Positions 42,237 through 48,996 of a DNA stretch of 48,996 bases are shown here, piece after piece. The stretch is taken from the NCBI RefSeq assembly GCF_015999335.1, contig NZ_JAEACP010000029.1, forward strand, positions 1 to 48,996, read 5' to 3'. The DNA comes from Tabrizicola soli (GTDB lineage Bacteria; Pseudomonadota; Alphaproteobacteria; Rhodobacterales; Rhodobacteraceae). A program made the position numbers and the translations under genes. The notes beneath the pieces are model-generated. The model was not told the DNA's origin. It saw nothing but the letters and a program-made list of their open reading frames with translations, and did no database searches. Numbering within the stretch: position 1 is the stretch's first letter; every line of letters begins with the position of its first letter.

Positions 42237-42674
42237 ATGCTGACCCTCGATCTCACCAATGCACCGTCCTGGTGCGACCTCGTCCCCGGCGTGCGCGTGA
42301 AGCTGCGCCCGCTGACCACCGCGCTGATGGTCTCGGCGCGCGGCGATCCCGCAGTTGCCGATCTGCCCGAGGGGGTCGCCACCGAGGAGGCGGCGCTCGC
42401 CATGGCCAAGGCGCTGGCGCGGCGCGCGATCCTCGACTGGGAGGGGATCGGCGATGCCGGGGGCCAGCCCTTGCCGGTCAGTCCCGAGGCGATTGACGCA
42501 CTCCTCGACCTCTGGCCCGCCTTCGAGGCATTCCAGTCGTCCTATGTCGCGAAGGCCCTCCTGTTGGACGCGGAAAAAAACGGCTCTGCGCCCTTGCCGA
42601 CTGGGTCTTCGGCGGGGGCGAAGGCTACTGCGCGGCCTGCGCCGGAGACTGCCCCGACTGCCCCGCAAAGCTGA
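42237..42674 (+). CDS. tail assembly chaperone (lambda G-like, zero-frame product)
   Basis: 145 aa. Residues 10-110 (WCDLVPGVRVKLRPLTTALMVSAR, AKALARRAILDWEGIG, LLDLWPAFEAFQSSYVAKALLLDAEKN) are the chaperone domain. After the slippery A AAA AAC the zero frame continues only 30 residues of Ala/Pro/Thr-rich tail to a stop at 42674. Equivalent to gpG, needed to load the tape measure before tube assembly. The frameshift gives the longer GT-like form (next entry). Confidence 0.85.
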   Translation: MLTLDLTNAPSWCDLVPGVRVKLRPLTTALMVSARGDPAVADLPEGVATEEAALAMAKALARRAILDWEGIGDAGGQPLPVSPEAIDALLDLWPAFEAFQSSYVAKALLLDAEKNGSAPLPTGSSAGAKATARPAPETAPTAPQS

Positions 42675-42901
42675 ACCAGCCGCAGACGCTGGACGGCGCG
42701 CAAGTCTGGGACCTGGTCCAGCGCCTCGGCGGACAGCTGCGCGAGATCCCCGGCGCGGTGATCGGCTGGGACATGGGTGCGGCGCTCGCGATGGGCGCCG
42801 CCCTTGGCATCTCCCCGCCCGCCATCGCAGAACTGCTGCCCGAGATCGAGGCGGTGATGGTGCGCCGCGTGAACGATCAGATCGCGGCGAACCGCGACTG
42901 A
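42237..42901 (+). CDS. GT-like tail chaperone made by -1 ribosomal frameshift
   Basis: A ribosome slipping one base back on A AAA AAC (42575-42581) leaves the gpG-like frame after residue 115 and reads RLCALADWVFGGGEGYC, then CAACAGDCPDCPAK, then QTLDGAQVWDLVQRLGG to a TGA at 42899-42901: a 221-aa fusion. The shifted part has no ATG of its own upstream, is clearly protein-like, and sits exactly between G and the tape measure, as lambda T does. Two Cys pairs might bind metal. Confidence 0.85.
42575..42620 (+). promoter_or_regulatory. programmed -1 frameshift signal
   Basis: Slippery heptamer A AAA AAC at 42575-42581 in the correct phase, 7-base spacer, then a stem-loop: CGCCC (42589-42593) with GGGCG (42616-42620), two G-T pairs (TT/GG), and GCCGA (42596-42600) with TCGGC (42609-42613) around an 8-base loop. 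Spacing and stem strength match known -1 signals. Confidence 0.85.
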
Positions 42902-42929
42902 CCCCATCCTGAACCGGAGTCCCGATCCC

Positions 42930-45401
42930 ATGGCAGAAAAGCGTGTCTCCGTCCGGCTTGCCGCCGTGGGCGGCCGCCAGGTGCGGGCCGAACTGGAAGG
43001 TGTCGGCGAGGCCGGGGCGAAGGGCTTCGGCCGCCTCAGCCGCGAGATGGAACTGGCGAACACCCGGTTGGCCGGCTTCGCCCGTCGCGCGGGTCTGGCT
43101 CTCGGCGCTGCCGCTGCCGCCGCCACGGCCTCGCTGGGGCTGATCGTCCGCTCCACGGCCGAGAGCGCGGCGCAGATCCGGCAGTTCGCGCAGGTCGCCA
43201 ATGCCACGCCGGAGGCGCTGCAGCGCTGGTCCGCTGGCGCGCGGACGGTCGGGATCGAGCAGGAGAAGCTTGCCGATATCCTGAAGGACGTGAACGACCG
43301 GGTCGGGGATTTCCTGCAGACCGGCGGCGGGCCGATGAAGGACTTCTTCGAGACCGTCGCGCCGCGGGTGGGCGTCACCGCCGACCAGTTCGCGCGGCTT
43401 TCCGGCCCCGAGGCGCTGCAGCTTTACGTCGACACGCTGGAACGCGCGGGCCTGAGCCAGCAGGAGATGACCTTCCATCTCGAGGCGATGGCCTCGGATG
43501 CAACGCGCCTCCTGCCGCTTCTGCGGAGTGGCGGGGCCGAGATGGCGCGGCTGGGCGACCAGGCGGCGGGCCTCGGCGCGGTTCTGGACGGCGATGCGCT
43601 GGAGGCGCTGCGGCGCACGCAAGCCGCACTGGGCACGGTGTCGCTGGTCTTCGAGGGCCTCCGCAATCGCATTGCGGTTGCCGTTGCCCCGACCGTCGAG
43701 GCGCTGGCCAAGGCCTTCGTCGCGCTCGCCTCGGACAGCGGCATTCTGCGGACCGCGATCGATGCACTGGTCGGCAATCTCGGCCGCCTGGCGACCTATG
43801 CTGCGACCTTCGCCGCGGTGATAGCGGGACGCTGGGTTGTCGGCGTCGCGGCGGCGGCGCTTTCCGTCCGCGGCCTTGCCACGGCTCTCGTCTTCCTGCG
43901 AGGGGCCCTCATCCGCACCGGCATCGGGGCGCTGATCGTCGGCGCGGGGGAGCTCGTCTACCAGTTCTCGCAGCTGGTCGCCCGGGTCGGCGGTGTCGGC
44001 GAGGCCTTTCGGCTTCTCGGCGATCTGGCGCGGGAGGTCTGGTCGCGCATCGGCCTGTCGCTGGATACGGCCTTCGCGCGGATGGCGGCAGGTTGGGAGG
44101 GGCTGAAGGCGGCAGGCATCACGGCCATGGAGGGCAGCATCGCCGGTGTCGTCAGCTTCGGCGACCGGACGGCGGCGATCTTCCAGGGCGCCTATGACGC
44201 GGCGGTGGCGATCTGGGGCAGCCTGCCCGGGGCGATCGGCGACTTCGCCTTCCAGGCCGCGAACGGTCTGATCTCCGGCGTCGAGGCGATGCTGAACGGC
44301 GTCGTCACCCGCATCAACGGCTTCATCGAGGGGCTGAACGCGGCCCTCGCCCTCCTGCCGGAGTGGGCGACAGGCGAAGGTGGGGTGCGGATCGGCATCC
44401 TCGACCCGGTGGAACTCGGCCGGATCGGCAACCCGTTCGAGGGCGCGGCAACGGCCGCGGGGACCGCTGCGGCGGAGGCCTTCTCCACGGCACTGGCCCA
44501 GACCTATCTGGAGCCGCCCGATCTCGGCCTCGGCGCGATGGCCGGCGACGCCCGCGCCACAGCGGCGGGTTATCGTGAGGCGGCGGCCATGCTCGCCGAT
44601 GCCGCGGGTCGGCCGCTGGCCAGCTGGCAGGCGCTGAAGGACGCGATGACCGGCGCGGGCAGCGAGGGCGAAGCGGCGCTCGACGGCGCGGCGGAGGCGG
44701 CGGACGCACTTGCGGATGGATTCGACGAGGCAGGCGGCGCGGCCGGGGGCGAGGGTGCGGCGGCGAAGAAGGCAGCGGAAGAGGCGGCAACCGGCTGGCA
44801 GGCCGTCACCAAGACCCTGGCGGACTATGCCAAGGGCGCGATGGACTGGGGCCAAGGCCTCGGCGAGACGCTGGTCTCGGCCTTCACCTCGGCCGAGACC
44901 GCCTTCCGGACCTTCGTCACCACCGGCAAGTTCGACTTCAAGGGGCTCGTCTCCTCGATCCTCGCCGATCTGGCGACGCTGACCTTCCGGACTTCCGTCC
45001 TCGGCCCCCTGGCGGACTGGCTCTCGACAGGCCTCGGCGGGATCTTCGCCCCGGTGAAGCATGCGGGCGGCATGGTCGGGGGCCCCGGTCCTCGGCGGAT
45101 GGTGCCCGCGATCGCCTTCGCCGGTGCGCCCCGGATGCATTCCGGCGGTTGGGCCGGGCTTCGGCCCGACGAGGTGCCCGCCATCCTGCAGCGCGGCGAG
45201 CGGGTGCTGTCGCGGGCAGAAGTTGCCAGCGGCATGGGGCGGGCTGCTGCGGGCGGCGTCACGATCAGCATCGATGCGCGCGGCGCGCAGGCGGGTGTCG
45301 CGGAACAGATCGATGCGAAGCTGCGCGCCGCGATCCCGGAAATTGCGCGGCTGGCCCGCGCCAGCGTTGCCGATGGGCGGCGGCGCGGCCACGCCCTCTG
45401 A
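42930..45401 (+). CDS. tail tape measure protein
   Basis: 823 aa, the largest late gene apart from the tip, fixing tail length. N-terminal segment SVRLAAVGGRQVRAELEGVGEAG is typical of tape measures; long helical and hydrophobic stretches follow (about 50-75 and 260-345, ATYAATFAAVIAGRWVVGVAAAALSV) that may cross the host membrane at injection. C-terminal GGIFAPVKHAGGMVGGPGPRRMVP and LRPDEVPAILQRGERVLSRAE are common in this family. Confidence 0.92.
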   Translation: MAEKRVSVRLAAVGGRQVRAELEGVGEAGAKGFGRLSREMELANTRLAGFARRAGLALGAAAAAATASLGLIVRSTAESAAQIRQFAQVANATPEALQRWSAGARTVGIEQEKLADILKDVNDRVGDFLQTGGGPMKDFFETVAPRVGVTADQFARLSGPEALQLYVDTLERAGLSQQEMTFHLEAMASDATRLLPLLRSGGAEMARLGDQAAGLGAVLDGDALEALRRTQAALGTVSLVFEGLRNRIAVAVAPTVEALAKAFVALASDSGILRTAIDALVGNLGRLATYAATFAAVIAGRWVVGVAAAALSVRGLATALVFLRGALIRTGIGALIVGAGELVYQFSQLVARVGGVGEAFRLLGDLAREVWSRIGLSLDTAFARMAAGWEGLKAAGITAMEGSIAGVVSFGDRTAAIFQGAYDAAVAIWGSLPGAIGDFAFQAANGLISGVEAMLNGVVTRINGFIEGLNAALALLPEWATGEGGVRIGILDPVELGRIGNPFEGAATAAGTAAAEAFSTALAQTYLEPPDLGLGAMAGDARATAAGYREAAAMLADAAGRPLASWQALKDAMTGAGSEGEAALDGAAEAADALADGFDEAGGAAGGEGAAAKKAAEEAATGWQAVTKTLADYAKGAMDWGQGLGETLVSAFTSAETAFRTFVTTGKFDFKGLVSSILADLATLTFRTSVLGPLADWLSTGLGGIFAPVKHAGGMVGGPGPRRMVPAIAFAGAPRMHSGGWAGLRPDEVPAILQRGERVLSRAEVASGMGRAAAGGVTISIDARGAQAGVAEQIDAKLRAAIPEIARLARASVADGRRRGHAL

Positions 45402-45416
45402 TGAAGGCCAATTCTC

Positions 45417-46019
45417 ATGCCTGACGTGATCCCCGAACTGCCGCTGACGCTGGTGCAGACGCTGGAGCGTCGCCTCGTCACCGCCACGGCCGTGGCGGCC
45501 TCGCCCTTCACCGGGACCGAGGAGGTCCAGGACTGGGGCGGGGAATGGTGGGATTATGCGATCGAGATGGCGCGCACCACCGGCCGCGACGGCCGCCGCC
45601 TCTCGGCCTTCCTCACCGCCCTCGGCGGCCCGCGCGGGCGGTTCCTGTTCCGCGATCCGACGATCCGGCAGGCGGGAAGCACGCTCGCGCCCCAGGTCGC
45701 GGGCGGGTTCCAGAGCGGCAACCAGCTCATCACCGCCGGATGGCCGCCCTTCGCCACGCCCCTCTTTGCCGGGGACTTCTTCTCTCTGGGCTCCGGCGCC
45801 GAGACCCGGCTCCATCAGCTGACGGCGGATGTCGTCACCGACGAGGCGGGCATGGCCAGGCTCGCCTTCGTGCCGCGGCTCCGGACCCCGCCCGAGGATG
45901 GCACGCCCCTTGAGATCGCCGCCCCGGCCGTGGTCCTGCGCCTGACCGCGCCGGTCCCGACCCGGATCGGCCGGGCGGACACGTTCCTCTTCACCCTTGC
46001 TGCCCGGGAGGCCTTATGA
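45417..46019 (+). CDS. minor tail protein (distal tail, 200 aa)
   Basis: Beta-rich protein with EVQDWGGEWWDYAIEMARTTGRDGRRLSAFLTAL and GRFLFRDPT, resembling distal tail proteins at the tube tip. Together with the next three genes it occupies the same order as gene transfer agent gp12-gp15 of Rhodobacter. Overlaps the next gene by ATGA. Confidence 0.7.
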   Translation: MPDVIPELPLTLVQTLERRLVTATAVAASPFTGTEEVQDWGGEWWDYAIEMARTTGRDGRRLSAFLTALGGPRGRFLFRDPTIRQAGSTLAPQVAGGFQSGNQLITAGWPPFATPLFAGDFFSLGSGAETRLHQLTADVVTDEAGMARLAFVPRLRTPPEDGTPLEIAAPAVVLRLTAPVPTRIGRADTFLFTLAAREAL

Positions 46020-46576
46020 GCCGTGATCTCAACCCCGACTTTGCCGCCGCCCTCGCCGCGCGCGATCTGCGCCCGGTGATCCTCTTCGAGGGCCACTTCG
46101 CCTCCGGGCCGCTGCGGCTCTGGTCGGGCCTCGGCGAGATCGGCTGGGCCGGGGAAAGCTGGTCGGGCGCGGGCGCGCTTCTGGGCCTCGGCTCCATCGA
46201 GGAAACCTCCGAGGTGGTGGCGGGCGGCACCTCGGTCTCGCTCTCCGGCATCCCGCCGCACCTGGTGCAGCTGGCGATCGCCGAGGCGCGGCAGGGCCTG
46301 CCGGGTCGGGTCTGGCTCGGGCTCCTGACGCTGGAGGGCCAGATCCTCGCCGATCCCGTGCTCGCCTTCGCCGGGCGCCTCGATGTGCCCGAAATCACCG
46401 ATGATGCGGAGACCTGCCGGATCACCATCAGCTACGAGTCCCGCCTGATCGACCTCAACACGCCCAGAAGCTGGCGCTACACCCATGAGAGCCAGCAGGC
46501 GCTCCATCCCGGCGATCTCGGGTTCGAATATGTGGCTGCGATCCAGGATCGGGAAGTGACCTGGGGGCGGGGATGA
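46016..46576 (+). CDS. phage tail protein, DUF2163-like
   Basis: 186 aa. Starts SRDLNPDFAAALAARDLRPVILFEGHF, contains LWSGLGEIGWAGESWSGAGALLGLG and a beta-rich core ending ISYESRLIDLNTPRSWRYTHESQ, matching baseplate hub-type proteins of siphophages. ATGA overlaps on both sides. Confidence 0.72.
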   Translation: MSRDLNPDFAAALAARDLRPVILFEGHFASGPLRLWSGLGEIGWAGESWSGAGALLGLGSIEETSEVVAGGTSVSLSGIPPHLVQLAIAEARQGLPGRVWLGLLTLEGQILADPVLAFAGRLDVPEITDDAETCRITISYESRLIDLNTPRSWRYTHESQQALHPGDLGFEYVAAIQDREVTWGRG

Positions 46577-46986
46577 GGGGGGCACGGATCGAGCATTGGG
46601 AACGCCATCTGGCTGAGGCGGTCGCGGCTGCACAGGCACGTCCCTTTGCCTGGAGCCAGAATGACTGCCCGATCTTTGCCTTCGAAACCCGGCAGCTTCT
46701 GACCGGCGGCACCGATGTCGCGGCCCTCTGGCGCGGACGCTACCGCACCGCGCGCGGCGGGCTGCGGGTGATGCGCCGCCTTGGCTGGGACACACTCGAG
46801 GAGATGGGCCGGGCCCTCCTCGGTCCGCCACTGGCCTCCGTCCACCTCGTGCAGCGCGGCGATCTGGTCCTCGCCAAAGGTGGCACCGGCTTCGGCGTCT
46901 GTCTCGGGGCCCGGGCCGTCGGCATGGCGCCCGAGGGGCTTGTCAGTCTGCCGATATCGGCCTGCGCGCTGGCCTGGCGCGTCTGA
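46573..46986 (+). CDS. DUF6950 family tail protein, peptidase-like
   Basis: 137 aa. IEHWERHLAEAVAAAQARPFAWSQNDCPIFAFE contains the Asn-Asp-Cys motif, and VQRGDLVLAKGGTGFGVCLG follows the NlpC/P60 pattern of a GDLV-strand near the active site. In gene transfer agents a cell-wall peptidase sits in this slot. Catalytic activity is inferred; the histidine is not clear. Confidence 0.7.
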   Translation: MRGARIEHWERHLAEAVAAAQARPFAWSQNDCPIFAFETRQLLTGGTDVAALWRGRYRTARGGLRVMRRLGWDTLEEMGRALLGPPLASVHLVQRGDLVLAKGGTGFGVCLGARAVGMAPEGLVSLPISACALAWRV

Positions 46987-47033
46987 CCCAACGCAACGCA
47001 CCCACCACCTCTTCCCACCGGAAACCCACCCCG

Positions 47034-48996
47034 ATGCCCTTCATCGTCTCTGCCGTCACGGCGATTGCCGGGGCGATCTCCGGTGTCCTGGCCGCGGGCG
47101 GCATTGGTGCTGCGCTGGTGCGGCTCGGCGGCACGCTTCTCCTGTCCTATGCCTCCCAGGCGCTGATGCCGAAGCCGAAGGTGGCGCTGCAGGCCAGGAG
47201 CGTGACGGTGCGCGAGCCGGTGGTGCCGCGGGATCTGGTCTATGGCCGGGCGCGGAAGGGCGGCGTCATCACCTTCCTGCATGCCTCGGGGGCGAAGGAC
47301 CAGTATCTGCACCTGGTGGTCGTGCTCGCCGCGCATCGGGTCAGATCGATCGGGGCGATCTGGTTCGACGGCGAGATGGCCGTCAGCGCGGGCGGCCTCG
47401 TGCAAGGCCGCTGGGCGGGCAAGATCACGGTGGAGAAGCGCCTCGGGGCCGAGGATCAGGCAGCGTTCGCCAGCCTCATGGAAAATGTCCCGGACAAATG
47501 GACCGCGGCGCATCGGCTGGCGGGCTGCGCCGCACTCTATCTGCGGCTCACCTATGATCCGGATGCCTTCCCGGGCGGGATCCCGAACATCACCGTCGAC
47601 ATCGAGGGCAAGGATGACATCCTCGATCCGCGGACGGGAACCCGCGGCTATTCGGAGAACCCGGCGCTCTGCCTCGCCGACTATCTCGCCCATGCCACCT
47701 TCGGCATCGGGGCGGGGATCGGTGCCGCCGACGGGGTCGAGGCTGCAAGCCTGATGGAGGCCGCGAACATCTGCGACGAGACGGTGCCGCTCGCCTCCGG
47801 GGGTTCCGAGCGGCGTTACAGCTGCAATGGCGTCGTCTCGCTGTCCGAGCCCCCGAAGGCGATCATCGAGGGTCTCCTCTCCGCCATGGCCGGGCGGGCG
47901 GCGGTGCAGGGCGGCACCTGGCGCATCCATGCCGGGGCGTACCGGCTGCCCGAGATCACGCTCGGTGCCGATGATGTCCGCGCGGGCGGACTGGTGCTCG
48001 CCACCCGCGTCAGCCAGTCGGAGAACTTCAACGCCGTGCGCGGCCAGTTCGTGAGCCCGGAGAACGACTGGCAGCCCGACGACTTCCCGGCCTACATGAG
48101 TGACATCTATCTCGCCGAGGATGGTGGCGAGCGGAAATGGCGCGACCTCTCGCTTCCCTTCACCATCTCGGCCGCCATGGCACAGCGCCTGGCGAAGATC
48201 GAACTCGAGCGGGCCCGGCGCCAGATGACGGTGAAGCTCTCGGGCAAGCTCGCCGCCTGGCGCGCCGGGGTCGGCGAGACCGTGATGCTCTCCTATGCCC
48301 GCTGGGGCTTTGCCGCCAAGCCCTTCGAAGTCCAGGGGGTGAGTCTTGACCTCAGCGCCTCTGGCGATGGCGCGCTTCTCCTGCCGGAACTGGTCCTGCG
48401 CGAGACTTCGCCCCTGGTTTATGACTGGTCGGCCTCGGAAGAGGCGATCTATGCCGCGGCCCCACGCACCAGCCTGCCGGGACCGGGTGATGTGCCGGCA
48501 CCCGGCACGCCGCATCTTGCCGAGGAGATGTATGAGACCCGGGGCGGCACCGGGGTACGGACGCTGATCCGCGCCACATGGGTCGAAGCCCCCTCCGACT
48601 TCGTGCGCGAGTATCAGGTCCGGGCGCGGCGGCTGCAGGATGTCAACGGCGCGCCGACCGGGGAAGACTGGATCACCCTTGGCCGCACCGACCAGCCCTC
48701 CTGGGAGATCCGCGACGTGAAGCCCGGCCGCTGGGAGGTGGCGGTGAAGTCGCTCTCGGTGATCGGGGTCTCCTCGGGTTATGTCAACGCCGAGATCGAG
48801 ATCCTCGGGCTGACCGCCCCACCCGCTGCCCTCGAAAATCTGACGATCCAGACCGCGGGCGGGCTGGCGATCCTGAAATGGTCGCCCTCGGCCGATCTCG
48901 ACGTGCGGATCGGCGGGCGGATCGTGATCCGGCATTCCGCCGCCACGACCGCGACCTGGGCCACCTCGACCAGCATGGACGAGGTGGCAGGCTCCG
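47034..48996 (+). CDS. tail tip/host specificity protein (J-like), partial
   Basis: ATG 47034; at least 654 codons without a stop to the window end, so the C-terminus is missing. Start region ITAIAGAISG-like FIVSAVTAIAGAISGVLAAGG, then VREPVVPRDLVYGRARKGGVITFLHA, LHLVVVLAAHRVRSIGAIWFDGE, and a later fibronectin-like region (residues about 495-600: RTLIRATWVEAPSDFVREYQVRARR). This is the central tip protein that contacts the host surface. The receptor-binding part would follow outside the window. Confidence 0.88.
   Translation, partial: MPFIVSAVTAIAGAISGVLAAGGIGAALVRLGGTLLLSYASQALMPKPKVALQARSVTVREPVVPRDLVYGRARKGGVITFLHASGAKDQYLHLVVVLAAHRVRSIGAIWFDGEMAVSAGGLVQGRWAGKITVEKRLGAEDQAAFASLMENVPDKWTAAHRLAGCAALYLRLTYDPDAFPGGIPNITVDIEGKDDILDPRTGTRGYSENPALCLADYLAHATFGIGAGIGAADGVEAASLMEAANICDETVPLASGGSERRYSCNGVVSLSEPPKAIIEGLLSAMAGRAAVQGGTWRIHAGAYRLPEITLGADDVRAGGLVLATRVSQSENFNAVRGQFVSPENDWQPDDFPAYMSDIYLAEDGGERKWRDLSLPFTISAAMAQRLAKIELERARRQMTVKLSGKLAAWRAGVGETVMLSYARWGFAAKPFEVQGVSLDLSASGDGALLLPELVLRETSPLVYDWSASEEAIYAAAPRTSLPGPGDVPAPGTPHLAEEMYETRGGTGVRTLIRATWVEAPSDFVREYQVRARRLQDVNGAPTGEDWITLGRTDQPSWEIRDVKPGRWEVAVKSLSVIGVSSGYVNAEIEILGLTAPPAALENLTIQTAGGLAILKWSPSADLDVRIGGRIVIRHSAATTATWATSTSMDEVAGS

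Noticed and set aside
42201-45815. 1204-aa minus-strand open frame
   Set aside because: It is the antisense shadow of the tape measure and tail genes; composition is Arg/Gly/Ala-rich without domains, and the plus-strand genes are well recognised.
31644-48996. Structural module as a gene transfer agent
   Set aside because: Although the last tail genes resemble GTA order, it has GpA terminase, gpW, D and lambda E-type capsid plus replication, recombinase and methyltransferase genes, which fits a full prophage.
1-48996. tRNA, rRNA, insertion sequence or attachment-site duplication
   Set aside because: I found no cloverleaf-like segment, transposase or convincing pair of att repeats by eye; a covariance-model tRNA scan and a comparison with an unoccupied site would settle it.

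Overview
This is a high-GC window whose genes often overlap by ATGA, GTGA or TGATG. The protein families (DUF6441, DUF6362, DUF2924 with a large serine recombinase, DUF6511) suggest an alphaproteobacterium, most likely Rhodobacteraceae (Rhodobacterales). That placement is inference from protein style; there is no rRNA or tRNA in the window to confirm it.

Layout. (1) 1-4475: a small chromosomal or accessory cluster on the plus strand, with two transglutaminase-like proteins, a secreted protein built of seven Cys/Trp repeats, a zinc-ribbon protein and unknown small proteins. (2) 4869-11616, minus strand: a five-gene, tightly coupled operon with a complete type I restriction-modification system (hsdR-hsdM-hsdS), followed without a gap by a HipA-like kinase and a DUF3037 protein. 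(3) 11774-14140, minus strand: a mobile cassette of a 67-aa protein, a DUF2924 protein, a large serine recombinase and an HTH protein, all start/stop overlapped. (4) 14291-16429: one 712-aa protein that I do not recognise, in DNA visibly more A/T-rich than its neighbours. (5) 16526-26651, plus strand: phage early region with a Com-like zinc finger behind a hairpin that buries its Shine-Dalgarno, a sigma-like regulator, a RecA-like (Sak4-type) ATPase, a putative ssDNA-binding protein, a DEAH helicase, DUF6511, a Cas4-like nuclease, an AEP-type primase/helicase fusion, an iteron-rich putative replication origin, a RuvC-like resolvase and DUF6362. It ends in a good intrinsic terminator. (6) 27043-30985: SRAP protein, an adenine and a cytosine DNA methyltransferase, a DUF7220 membrane protein and two small minus-strand genes. 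(7) 31100-48996, plus strand: a lambda-type siphovirus structural module (small and large terminase, gpW, portal, ClpP-like protease, decoration protein, capsid, head-tail joining, DUF6441, tail terminator, tail tube, frameshifted tail chaperones, tape measure, tail tip). The window ends inside the tip gene. Three minus-strand genes are inserted in this module: a pRiA4b ORF-3-like protein, an unknown 287-aa protein and a bactofilin.

How it works together. Regions 5-7 form one temperate siphophage genome (replication, modification, packaging, head, tail). The serine recombinase of region 3 is the only integrase candidate in view, so regions 2-4 may be cargo of the same element. Restriction-modification, HipA-like kinase, unknown 712-aa protein and the three inverted genes are the best candidates for host- or phage-protective cargo. 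The most informative non-protein signals are: ten exact copies of AATCTGG/CCAGATT in 200 bp after the primase gene; a textbook A AAA AAC -1 frameshift site with a downstream stem in the tail chaperone gene; the Shine-Dalgarno hairpin before the Com-like gene; and a methyltransferase gene whose 3' third reads like a methyltransferase C-terminus in two frames.
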